From positions 1 to 5,354 of the forward strand of contig QEXZ01000110.1 of assembly GCA_003160755.1 (NCBI GenBank): DNA of 5,354 bases, read 5' to 3'. Origin of the DNA: Methanomicrobiales archaeon (GTDB taxonomy: Archaea; Halobacteriota; Syntropharchaeia; Alkanophagales; Methanospirareceae). Position 1 is the first letter of the stretch. The number at the start of each line of letters is the position of its first letter. Under the pieces are notes generated by a model that did no database searches, had not been told where the DNA came from, and was given only the letters and a program-made list of their open reading frames with translations. Positions 1-4,722 of the stretch are shown here, one piece after another. The translations under genes and the position numbers were made by a program.

Positions 1-57
1 ATGTAAATGAGGCGATCAATCCTCGCAGAGAAGATATCTGGAAGACTTAAAACGGTG

Positions 58-137
58 TACGATGTGATGACCCTAACTCGACAAATAAGAGTCACCTATG
101 TGATGAGCCTTTTTGGTAACCTATGTGATGAGCCTTT
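58..137. repeat. short direct repeats at left edge
   Basis: Two identical 19-base copies of ACCTATGTGATGAGCCTTT lie at 94-112 and 119-137, with a period of 25. A degenerate third copy (GATGTGATGACCCT) lies at 61-74. No convincing gene occupies the first 150 bases. Closely spaced repeats like these are known at the ends of some insertion sequences, IS21-family elements among them, so this could be a transposon end whose body lies left of the window. That is inference: no transposase motif is visible. On the minus strand an open frame of about 20 codons runs off the left edge (about 59 down to 1), too short to identify. Confidence 0.6.
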
Positions 138-150
138 CCACATATTCATA

Positions 151-939
151 TTATTCCCCCACATTATCGAAAATCCGACTCCTTAGATATTCTATAACAA
201 GCCGTATTGCCCTCTCTATTGCTATATCCCTTTGCTCAACGATAATATCGCCGCTGTTCAATCGTTCGTCAATAATGCCGGTCACACAAGCGGAGGGGAT
301 ATTAAACAGTCTTCCCATAATAAAAAGCAATGAGCATTCCATGTCCATATTTACCGCACTTAGCCTGCTCCAATAAGACACGGCATCGCTATATCTGGGC
401 TCTTTTGGCTGGTATCCCCGAAATCCATCTTGTCTTCCCTGGCCGGTATAAAGTGTTGCCGTAGAAACGGTAATTCCACTTACATAAGGAATCGCAAGTT
501 TTTCCGCCATCTGAATCAATTCATACGTCATCTTAATGTCCGGAACGGCAGGATATTCCGGGTCAGGAATAATTTGTGAAGATGCCCCGTCTAATCTTAC
601 CGCACCTTCGGAAATAGCGACTTTCCCTGCTGATGCTTCTTTATTTATACCGCCAGAGGTGCCAACACGAATTACCCCTTTTAATACCGGCATAATCTTG
701 AATGCCTCGTCTAACATTATCGAAAGCCCTGGTCCACCTATACCATGTGAAATTACTGCTACTTTCGTATTCTGTAGCGTTCCTATCCAGGTTCTATATT
801 CTCGATTATTACCGATCATTTCAGAATCATCCAGATGAGCGGCAATTTTATCGGTTCTCTCCGGGTCTCCGCAGGTGATCAACCATTGCGCGTCACTTAC
901 AAGATTTTTACTGATAGCCAGATGGTATGTAGTTCGCAT
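151..939 (-). CDS. udp: uridine phosphorylase
   Basis: Cytosolic nucleoside phosphorylase of the PNP/UDP family. It cleaves uridine with phosphate to uracil and ribose-1-phosphate in pyrimidine salvage. Numbered from the ATG at 939 (262 aa, normal for the family), the sequence shows GDPER at 24-28 and Arg46, the phosphate-site residues. It also has GIGGPG (66-71), RVGTSGG (91-97) with the phosphate Arg, VRLDGAS (114-120), the uracil-reading Gln/Arg of QGR (167-169), and the ribose-binding MDMEC (198-202), where bacterial enzymes have MES. A GTG at 960 would add seven residues, but it lacks a ribosome binding site and lies inside hicB debris. The ATG at 939 has GAAGGA about 10 bases upstream and matches the family N-terminus (YHLAISK). 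The MES-to-MEC change is the only oddity. Substrate preference, uridine over other nucleosides, is inferred from the overall match. Confidence 0.93.
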   Translation of the reverse strand: MRTTYHLAISKNLVSDAQWLITCGDPERTDKIAAHLDDSEMIGNNREYRTWIGTLQNTKVAVISHGIGGPGLSIMLDEAFKIMPVLKGVIRVGTSGGINKEASAGKVAISEGAVRLDGASSQIIPDPEYPAVPDIKMTYELIQMAEKLAIPYVSGITVSTATLYTGQGRQDGFRGYQPKEPRYSDAVSYWSRLSAVNMDMECSLLFIMGRLFNIPSACVTGIIDERLNSGDIIVEQRDIAIERAIRLVIEYLRSRIFDNVGE

Positions 940-940
940 G

Positions 941-991
941 TCAACAAATTCCTTCTTCACTATAAAATATTTCTATTGCGTACTTATACAT
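941..991 (-). pseudogene. hicB: HicB antitoxin N-terminal remnant
   Basis: Reading from the ATG at 991 gives MYKYAIEIFYSEEGIC followed by TGA. The first 13 residues fit the start of HicB antitoxins, which typically read like KYAIEIFYSEED followed by a stretch ending in PELPGC. The rest, including the partial RNase-H-like fold and the DNA-binding domain, is absent. A strong GAGGAGGG lies 8 bases before the ATG, although it is formed by codons of the hicA stub. The stub overlaps the end of the hicA remnant, as intact hicAB pairs often do, and its TGA ends one base before the udp ATG. It cannot act as an antitoxin. It could still serve as a leader peptide coupling ribosomes into udp. The family match rests on a short segment but is backed by the HicA neighbour. 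Confidence 0.6.
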
Positions 992-1107
992 ATTTTTTTC
1001 CCTCCTCTAAATTTAAAATCAAATGCTTCAGCAATCTTACACAATTTTCTAAAACGAACATTTTTTGGATTCCTTTTCAACACCTCAATCAATTGACGCT
1101 TGTCCAT
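973..1107 (-). pseudogene. hicA: truncated HicA-type mRNA interferase toxin
   Basis: The ATG at 1107 opens a 44-codon frame. It reads as the N-terminal half of an archaeal-type HicA (YcfA-like) toxin: MDKRQLIEVLKRNPKNVRF, then KLCKIAEAFDFKFRGGK. Intact relatives are about 75-85 aa and continue from GGK into Gly-Ser-His, whose His is catalytic for mRNA cleavage, and then a conserved C-terminal helix. Here the frame leaves the family right after FRGGK and ends KICISTQ-stop, which is the hicB start region read in another frame. A deletion from mid-hicA to just before hicB, around 992-1003, explains this. The toxin should be inactive. The open frame extends upstream to an ATG at 1230 (85 aa in total), but those 41 extra residues match nothing I know and HicA normally starts at 1107. 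Nothing else convincing is seen in 1231-1357. Confidence 0.7.
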
Positions 1108-1357
1108 ATTTACTGCCTGACTTATAGATAGGTGCATGGTATACAAATACCCCGCGTATTTTTGCAATGGCGTATAGCGTCTTGCAAGTAAAAGAATTCC
1201 ATCGCTTTTGTTTTTGGTTGAGTTCTTCATATTCTTTTTATTTTTTCATTTGGAGGCACATAAAAATGTAGTGAAGGAAAAAGGAAAAGAGTTCTAAGGA
1301 ATGTTATACGCAGCGAACGTAGTGAGTGCAGTCGGCGAAGGGACGTCCACACCCCTT

Positions 1358-2282
1358 CTATTCAATGATAAATGAATTTATGACATTGTCAAAAGTCTCT
1401 TCATACATACGATAAAACTCTTCCTGGGATGAATATTTGAAAATGTAAGCCGTTCCATCGGCGAAAAAGGCTACCTGTCTCAGTTTCCAAGTAGGTGTTC
1501 CAGAGAGTATATCGTACCCACTTATATTATTTACCGAGATTGCAGTCTCATTTAAGATTGGCAGACCGGACCTCTCTAATCCTTCCTTGAATTCATTTTT
1601 AACTTCCTGTAAATCGGTGACGGATTTTATCATTAATCCGAGTTCCACTGAAACTTGTCCTTGGCCCTTAACTATTTTCTTTTCGAACGATACGACTTTT
1701 TTGATACTTTTGTCCGGAAAGTCGCCTTCTTCAACATGCACTTCCCACCCATCCGGATACACAAAACCATAGCCGAGTTTATCGTCATAAACATACCCGT
1801 GGGTTGTTAGCGGTCCTGGTGCTGGTTCTATTGGGGGGGATATGCATAACTCACATATTGGGAAATCTTTAATAATTTCTTCACATGCTTCAGAAAAGGT
1901 TTGACTCCAATCCTCACTCTGACAAAATTCACCAATGCTGAGAAAATCGGATTTGTTTTTTCCTTTACAGTCTTCCGGGCAATTACATGGATTTTCAATG
2001 TCTTCGCAGATCCCGTTCCCACAATTTATACACGTTCCAACAGGAGATCCAGCTAGTAAACCCGTTTCGTAACATTCATCTGCAATTGAAATGCGTGTAT
2101 CAAATCCGCTGTGCCATTCGGTTAATCCCTCGCAGCAGTGTTCAGGATATTCATCTTTATAGACTGATGAGAATTGTTCCCCTTCCTTTGCACAAGATTC
2201 TGGTTCTTCTTCCACACAGCCGCTGATCAGAACGATTGCCAAGATTGCCAATATCCCATAAAATATTTTTTTTATTTTTCAT
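1358..2282 (-). CDS. Cys-rich lipoprotein, PsbP-like domain, frameshifted
   Basis: Predicted lipid-anchored protein of unknown function on the outer face of the membrane. The intact frame begins at a TTG (2251, 297 codons). In that numbering the lipobox LISGC ends at Cys12. A Cys-rich region follows (EHCCEGLT at 37-44, CGNGICEDIENPCNCPEDC at 77-95), a motif recurring in archaeal and candidate-phylum surface proteins. A Pro-rich linker (138-147) precedes a PsbP/DUF1795-like domain (about 152-297: YGFVYPDGWEV to NVINSFIIE). The TTG lacks a good ribosome binding site. An ATG at 2282 has AAAGGAGG seven bases upstream and overlaps the previous stop as ATGA, but its frame differs by one base. Removing one A from the 8-A run at 2266-2273 gives MKNKKIFYGILAILAIVLIS then Gly-Cys, an ideal lipoprotein signal. 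The true start is therefore probably 2282. Sequencing error, mutation, slippage or phase variation could each explain the shift. Confidence 0.75.
2266..2273 (-). other. 8-A homopolymer at frame break
   Basis: The coding strand carries eight A residues, five codons into the lipoprotein signal peptide. With seven A the ATG at 2282 would read straight through the lipobox. With eight it reads ILWDIGN, out of frame. Such a tract is prone to sequencing error, polymerase slippage and replication slippage. Confidence 0.7.
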
Positions 2283-2548
2283 TTTCTTTCCTCCTTTTCC
2301 ATGAGTTCTTTTATCTTCTTCTCTTCCCACCTTTTGCCCAGCTTGCCGTAAACATCTATTGCATGCCAAATAATACCGATTCCCCAGAAAACGGTTACCC
2401 AGTAAAACCATAGGACATTTGGGCTTGTAACGAGGTTAATAATGACGAGTGTTATATTCACACCGATGTAAATTGTTAAATGTTCGTAAAATCCTTTTAG
2501 CTCCTCCACCCTCGCTTTTGCCCTCTTATATCTTTCTTCTTCATCCAT
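2279..2548 (-). CDS. 2TM-domain small membrane protein
   Basis: Complete 89-residue protein matching the 2TM domain family. A charged amphipathic N-terminus (MDEEERYKRAKARVEELKGF) leads into a first membrane helix at about 20-41 (FYEHLTIYIGV to INLV). A short TSPN turn is followed by a second helix at about 46-66 (LWFYWVTVFWGIGIIWHAI), then GKLGKRWEEKKIKELMEKEE. The family hallmarks KGFYEHL, VN, LWF and WGIGIIWH are all present, and the length is normal for a stand-alone copy. In bacteria the domain is often fused to sensor kinases; its own function is unknown. Its stop overlaps the downstream lipoprotein ATG (ATGA), which suggests one transcript and coupled translation, and possibly a joint envelope role. 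The upstream sequence GGGTGGGAAG lies rather far from the ATG at 2548. Confidence 0.88.
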   Translation of the reverse strand: MDEEERYKRAKARVEELKGFYEHLTIYIGVNITLVIINLVTSPNVLWFYWVTVFWGIGIIWHAIDVYGKLGKRWEEKKIKELMEKEERK

Positions 2549-2567
2549 AATTATGTCTTCCCACCCA

Positions 2568-2577
2568 TATATGTTAT
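2568..2577 (-). promoter_or_regulatory. possible TATA box for 2TM-lipoprotein unit
   Basis: On the minus strand ACATATATGG sits about 20-29 bases before the 2TM start codon. That spacing would give a nearly leaderless transcript in an archaeon. There is no clear BRE, so the call is tentative. Confidence 0.3.
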
Positions 2578-2685
2578 GACTGCCCTACCCCTTTAAATGC
2601 TTTTCGCTTTGGGCTTTTGGGAGGTTTGTAAAGTTATTGGGTGTTATGCCACATTCGATTTGAAAAATATTCCGTCAGCATTTAC

Positions 2686-2797
2686 GAAAATTAAATTGCA
2701 CCTTCGCAAATTGCACCCGCCGAAAATTTTGCGTGGTGGGCTGCGAGGTGCTAAGCGGGGGTGGTGCCTAAAGTGTAGATTTTAAGCCCTTTTTTCT
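2686..2797. repeat. dispersed repeat, left copy
   Basis: About 110 bases align with 3902-4031 in the same orientation. Shared blocks include TTCGCAAATTGCA (the right copy reads TCCGCAAATTGCA), CGCCGAAAA, TGGTGGGCTGCG, GGTGCTA, CCTAAAGT and TTTAAGCCCTTT. This copy lacks the left arm of the long palindrome seen at the right copy and has an internal deletion near 2780. The two copies bracket the attC-like sites and the methyltransferase gene. No gene is visible in 2549-2820. The sequence resembles a small non-autonomous or intergenic repeat; I do not recognise a named family. Confidence 0.75.
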
Positions 2798-2820
2798 ATG
2801 GAGATTTTAACCGCCATTTC

Positions 2821-2907
2821 GTATAACGTTTTGCGGCTACACGAGTTGGCGACTAAAGGGTGCCAATTTGGACGAAGCGAAGCGGAGTCGTGTAGCCGCT
2901 GTTAGGT
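2821..2907 (-). repeat. attC: candidate attC site 2 (87 bp)
   Basis: Read on the minus strand it begins with ACCTAAC (2907-2901), an exact match to the integron core RYYYAAC, and ends with GTTATAC (2827-2821), close to GTTRRRY. Between them are perfect 12-base arms, GCGGCTACACGA at 2833-2844 and TCGTGTAGCCGC at 2888-2899. An inner pair, TTGGC (2846-2850) and GCCAA (2862-2866), lies within the terminal part. Length and layout fit attC recombination sites (about 55-140 bp, paired cores, conserved fold but variable sequence). A small open frame ends in the ACCTAAC core, as cassette genes often do. No integrase gene is in the window. The alternative is an ordinary extragenic palindrome, but the paired cores make attC more likely. 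Confidence 0.6.
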
Positions 2908-2997
2908 GTAGTGCTCGGCGTTTGTCAATCCAGTTTCCAAAAGTACATGGATGTACTTTTGAAATAGTATTATTAACCATTCAATCCGCTTTACCAT
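2902..2997 (-). CDS. hypothetical 31-aa cassette ORF
   Basis: The frame starts at the ATG inside the GTTATGG core of site 1 and ends at the TAA inside the ACCTAAC core of site 2, so it fills the short putative cassette. The peptide is MVKRIEWLIILFQKYIHVLL followed by ETGLTNAEHYT, with a short hydrophobic helix flanked by charges. It has no known family match and no separate ribosome binding site that I can see. A 24-base palindrome lies within it. It may be chance, and the cassette may instead carry only a structured element. Confidence 0.25.
   Translation of the reverse strand: MVKRIEWLIILFQKYIHVLLETGLTNAEHYT
2938..2961. repeat. perfect 11-bp-arm palindrome
   Basis: CAAAAGTACAT and ATGTACTTTTG are exact reverse complements separated by GG. 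The dyad occupies most of the ~90-base interval between the two attC-like sites. It could be an operator for a dimeric regulator or an RNA hairpin. It has no T-tract placement typical of a terminator beyond the T-run within its own arm. Confidence 0.7.
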
Positions 2998-3040
2998 AAC
3001 GCTCCGGTTCAGCATCGTCCGCTGTAACCGGTTGTTAGGT
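2994..3040 (-). repeat. attC: candidate attC site 1 (47 bp)
   Basis: On the minus strand the site reads ACCTAAC, AA, CCGGTT-A-CAGC, a 7-base loop, GCTGAACCGG, AGC, GTTATGG. The first core matches RYYYAAC exactly, while the last is a looser GTTRRRY. The ten-base arms pair perfectly apart from one bulged A (T at 3025 on the plus strand), which resembles the extrahelical bases that orient attC recombination. The methyltransferase stop codon is the TAA inside ACCTAAC. At 47 bases it is shorter than usual attC sites, which lowers confidence slightly. Its orientation matches site 2. Confidence 0.65.
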
Positions 3041-3784
3041 ACGTTGGAGTACATAGAAGACGTAGCCGTAGCTATCTTCGGAACATCTAAAGATTTCGAT
3101 CTCCTTGACGGTCTCGACCGCAAAATCCCTGACGGATGAGTCTGGATGATCGATAAGAGCTTTCGCGCGTGGCTCAAGAACGTCGTAGTAGCCTTCCACC
3201 CATGCCTCCTTGGGAAGCGTGTAAGTGGTTAGCACTCTGTACCCTGCGTTTTCAGCGACCGCGAGGTTTTGTTGAATAGATTGCATGTCTGGATAACCGG
3301 ATTGGAAGAACTCCCTCACCGCATTGGGAACTTGCTCGCGTAACCACGACAATTCACTTACTACAGCGAAGCCGTCTGGGTTTATCGCAGATGCCCATAT
3401 GGTCAGTGCGTTGGAAAAGCCGATGTTGTACGCTGCACCTTCCGACCAGAGTAGATCGATGTGTTGAAAGACGTCCGGAATGTCCTTCATGTCTATGCAA
3501 TGCGTCTGTACAAGATGCTCAATTCTTGCTTCCTTGGCGCGCTGCGTCAGGTCATTCAAGAATGCTTCATGCGAATCAACTGCGTGAACCAGTGTACCGA
3601 GTTCCTTGGCCAGCACCATTGTCTGACGACCTACACCACAACCTGCGTCAACGATGACGCGAAACTGCTGTTTCGGGAGAAGACGCAGGAGATGCAGGGT
3701 ATGTACATTGCCCCCTGGGCCAAGCTTTTCCATACCACCGAAGAGAAGGTCAATTGGATTGTAGATGTTCATAAGTTCCTCCAT
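3035..3784 (-). CDS. class I SAM-dependent methyltransferase, cassette-borne
   Basis: Complete 249-residue Rossmann-fold methyltransferase, expected to be cytosolic; substrate unknown. Motif I is VDAGCGVGRQT (45-55). The acidic residue ending the second strand is Asp70 in VHAVD. The family signature WSEGAAYNIGF is at 113-123, and VVSELSWL (141-148) is the strand before the C-terminal half. The end reads YGYVFYVLQ. The N-terminal LGPGG and the C-terminal YGYVFYV mark the group of uncharacterised bacterial methyltransferases with LGPGS and LIWSEGAIYNIGF motifs, common in Bacteroidetes and proteobacteria. The ATG at 3784 is chosen for AAGGTGAT six bases upstream (3798-3791). Base composition looks clearly richer in G+C than the neighbouring genes, suggesting transfer. 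The stop lies within a candidate attC core, so the gene looks like an integron cassette. Methylation of a small molecule or antibiotic is possible, but nothing in the sequence settles it. Confidence 0.9.
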   Translation of the reverse strand: MEELMNIYNPIDLLFGGMEKLGPGGNVHTLHLLRLLPKQQFRVIVDAGCGVGRQTMVLAKELGTLVHAVDSHEAFLNDLTQRAKEARIEHLVQTHCIDMKDIPDVFQHIDLLWSEGAAYNIGFSNALTIWASAINPDGFAVVSELSWLREQVPNAVREFFQSGYPDMQSIQQNLAVAENAGYRVLTTYTLPKEAWVEGYYDVLEPRAKALIDHPDSSVRDFAVETVKEIEIFRCSEDSYGYVFYVLQRT

Positions 3785-3790
3785 TTTTTA

Positions 3791-3823
3791 ATCACCTTCT
3801 TTTATTACTGGTATTTTAATATA
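3791..3823 (-). promoter_or_regulatory. RBS and possible TATA box of methyltransferase
   Basis: AAGGTGAT (3798-3791) is a strong Shine-Dalgarno sequence that fixes the ATG at 3784. TATATTA (3823-3817) further upstream could be a TATA box, but the implied transcript start would fall in or next to the Shine-Dalgarno, so that part is weak. Confidence 0.45.
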
Positions 3824-3858
3824 CATTCATCATAGGGCATAAAAAAAATCCTATTTTA

Positions 3859-3981
3859 GTGCAAAGCCGGCCACGCCTCCAACCCCGCATCCGCATCACC
3901 GCAAAATCAATTGCACTCCGCAAATTGCAATCGCCGAAAAATTCGCATGGTGGGCTGCGGGGTGCTACGCCTGCTTTGCAC
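3859..3981. repeat. 123-bp imperfect palindrome
   Basis: The outer arms GTGCAAAGC (3859-3867) and GCTTTGCAC (3973-3981) are perfect. Further in, ACCCCGCATCCGCATCACCGC pairs imperfectly with the region 3944-3963 (GCATGGTGGGCTGCGGGGTG). An inner ATTGCA/TGCAAT pair flanks the centre. The whole can fold into one long stem. It lacks RYYYAAC/GTTRRRY cores, so it is not attC-like, and may be a MITE-like or REP-like element. No gene is seen between 3785 and 4195. Confidence 0.65.
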
Positions 3982-4031
3982 CTAAAGTATAAAAGTTGCA
4001 CTTAAAGTCTTGGCTTTAAGCCCTTTCTTCT
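3902..4031. repeat. dispersed repeat, right copy
   Basis: Aligns with 2686-2797 in the same orientation, with identity ending at TTTAAGCCCTTT-C/T-TTCT. Within it a 13-base unit is doubled 20 bases apart: TTGCACCTAAAGT at 3976-3988 and TTGCACTTAAAGT at 3996-4008. The left half overlaps the long palindrome. Confidence 0.75.
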
Positions 4032-4150
4032 AATTGCTCCACTTTCCGTCTTTAAAATAAGAAATAGGGTTAGTGGAAGAGAAATAATATTAGTAGTGTT
4101 TACAGTAGTTCCGAAAGTAACTCCGGTTTCATGATACCATAATCTTTAGT

Positions 4151-4180
4151 GTAGAGTATGAAAAAATATCCGTATTCTAC
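4151..4180. promoter_or_regulatory. imperfect dyad upstream of histone promoter
   Basis: GTAGAGTAT and GTATTCTAC pair at seven of nine positions across a 12-base spacer that includes an A-tract. It lies about 15-20 bases before the BRE, where an archaeal activator or repressor could bind. This is inference from position and symmetry only. Confidence 0.3.
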
Positions 4181-4194
4181 AAATATCTTAAGAA

Positions 4195-4210
4195 CCGAAA
4201 AGCTTATATA
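4195..4210 (+). promoter_or_regulatory. archaeal BRE/TATA promoter of histone gene
   Basis: CCGAAAAG (BRE-like, purine-rich) runs directly into CTTATATA at 4203-4210. A start about 25 bases downstream would fall near 4231-4234. The leader would then be about 10 bases, containing GTGAT just before the histone ATG. This is a strong archaeal promoter layout. Confidence 0.8.
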
Positions 4211-4242
4211 CACCGACCCATTACATAATCACAGTGATAGAA

Positions 4243-4443
4243 ATGGCTGAAATACCAACAGCACCTGTAACCAGGTTAATGAGAAACGCCGGAGCAGAGA
4301 GAGTAAGCGAAGATGCGAGTCAGGCATTGGTAGAGGTATTAGAAGAATATGGCGAACAAGTAGCGGCAAAATCCGTAAGCCTCGCCAAACATGCCGGAAG
4401 GAAGACAGTGAAAGCAGAAGACGTCTTGGAAGCAGTAGCATAG
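4243..4443 (+). CDS. archaeal histone (HMfB-type)
   Basis: A 66-residue histone-fold protein that dimerises and wraps DNA into archaeal nucleosome-like stacks. The fold reads IPTAPVTRLMRNAGAERVS (helix 1 and first loop, with DNA-contact Arg20), DASQALVEVLEEYGEQVAAK to LAKHAG (long central helix), RKT (53-55, second loop) and VKAEDVLEAVA (last helix). Arg53 and Asp60 give the conserved salt bridge. It ends about three residues earlier than HMfB and lacks the basic RRFKK tail. An in-frame GTG at 4234 would add three residues, but the ATG at 4243 is preferred: GTGAT ends four bases before it, and the predicted transcript start almost coincides with the GTG. The gene is monocistronic, with its own promoter and terminator. 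It is the strongest evidence that the window is archaeal. Confidence 0.96.
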   Translation: MAEIPTAPVTRLMRNAGAERVSEDASQALVEVLEEYGEQVAAKSVSLAKHAGRKTVKAEDVLEAVA

Positions 4444-4456
4444 AAAAAAAAGTTGA

Positions 4457-4499
4457 ATAAAAGGGGAAATAACAAAATTTACCCCTCTTTTATTTTTTT
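4457..4499 (+). terminator. histone terminator hairpin with T-tract
   Basis: ATAAAAGGGG (4457-4466) pairs with CCCCTCTTTTAT (4482-4492 region) apart from one bulged base. A run of seven T follows directly. It lies 14 bases after the histone stop. Archaeal termination relies mainly on the T-tract. Confidence 0.7.
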
Positions 4500-4557
4500 G
4501 TTATAATTCCTTAATTTTCAAAAACCCTTCTCAAGCTTATTTCATATTCGCTTCGCT

Positions 4558-4587
4558 TTTCACCTTCATTGCTTTTTTCAGGTGAAA
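4558..4587. repeat. 8-bp inverted repeat in spacer
   Basis: TTTCACCT and AGGTGAAA are exact reverse complements across a 14-base spacer holding a T-run. It may be a second termination signal or chance. The spacer 4503-4722 shows no gene. Confidence 0.4.
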
Positions 4588-4722
4588 TGTAGAGAAAGAT
4601 AAACCATTAAATCAACGGTGATGGCATAGATAAAAAGAAGGCGTTAATGCTTTTTGTTGCTATTTTGAGTTGTGAGACATCCTCTTTATTCCGAAGTGGA
4701 GTTGTGTGGGGCGTAAAATTCG

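Noticed and set aside
7..186. Plus-strand frame of about 59 codons from the ATG at 7
   Set aside because: No family resemblance. It consists largely of the translated direct repeats and runs into the antisense of the udp 3' end.
1301..1357. GTTATAC motif at 1303-1309 followed by GAACGTAGTGAGTGCAGTCG, considered as a third attC-like site
   Set aside because: No paired RYYYAAC core or matching stem arms could be found nearby. The sequence looks more like a common intergenic repeat fragment.
1337..1358. GAAGGG/CCCTTC hairpin as terminator of the lipoprotein gene
   Set aside because: The stem is only six base pairs, overlaps the stop codon and has no T-tract after it.
2642..2648. GTTATGC resembling an integron core, plus strand
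   Set aside because: No partner core or palindrome lies at a suitable distance, and its orientation is opposite to the two supported sites.
2902..3177. 91-codon minus-strand frame overlapping the end of the methyltransferase
   Set aside because: Its first two thirds lie inside the methyltransferase in another frame with no family match. Only the part after 2997 falls in the cassette interval and is reported separately.
4459..4587. Repeated hairpins after the histone considered as a structured RNA gene or small CRISPR remnant
   Set aside because: The hairpins differ in sequence and spacing. The first is explained as a terminator, and there are no regular repeats and spacers.
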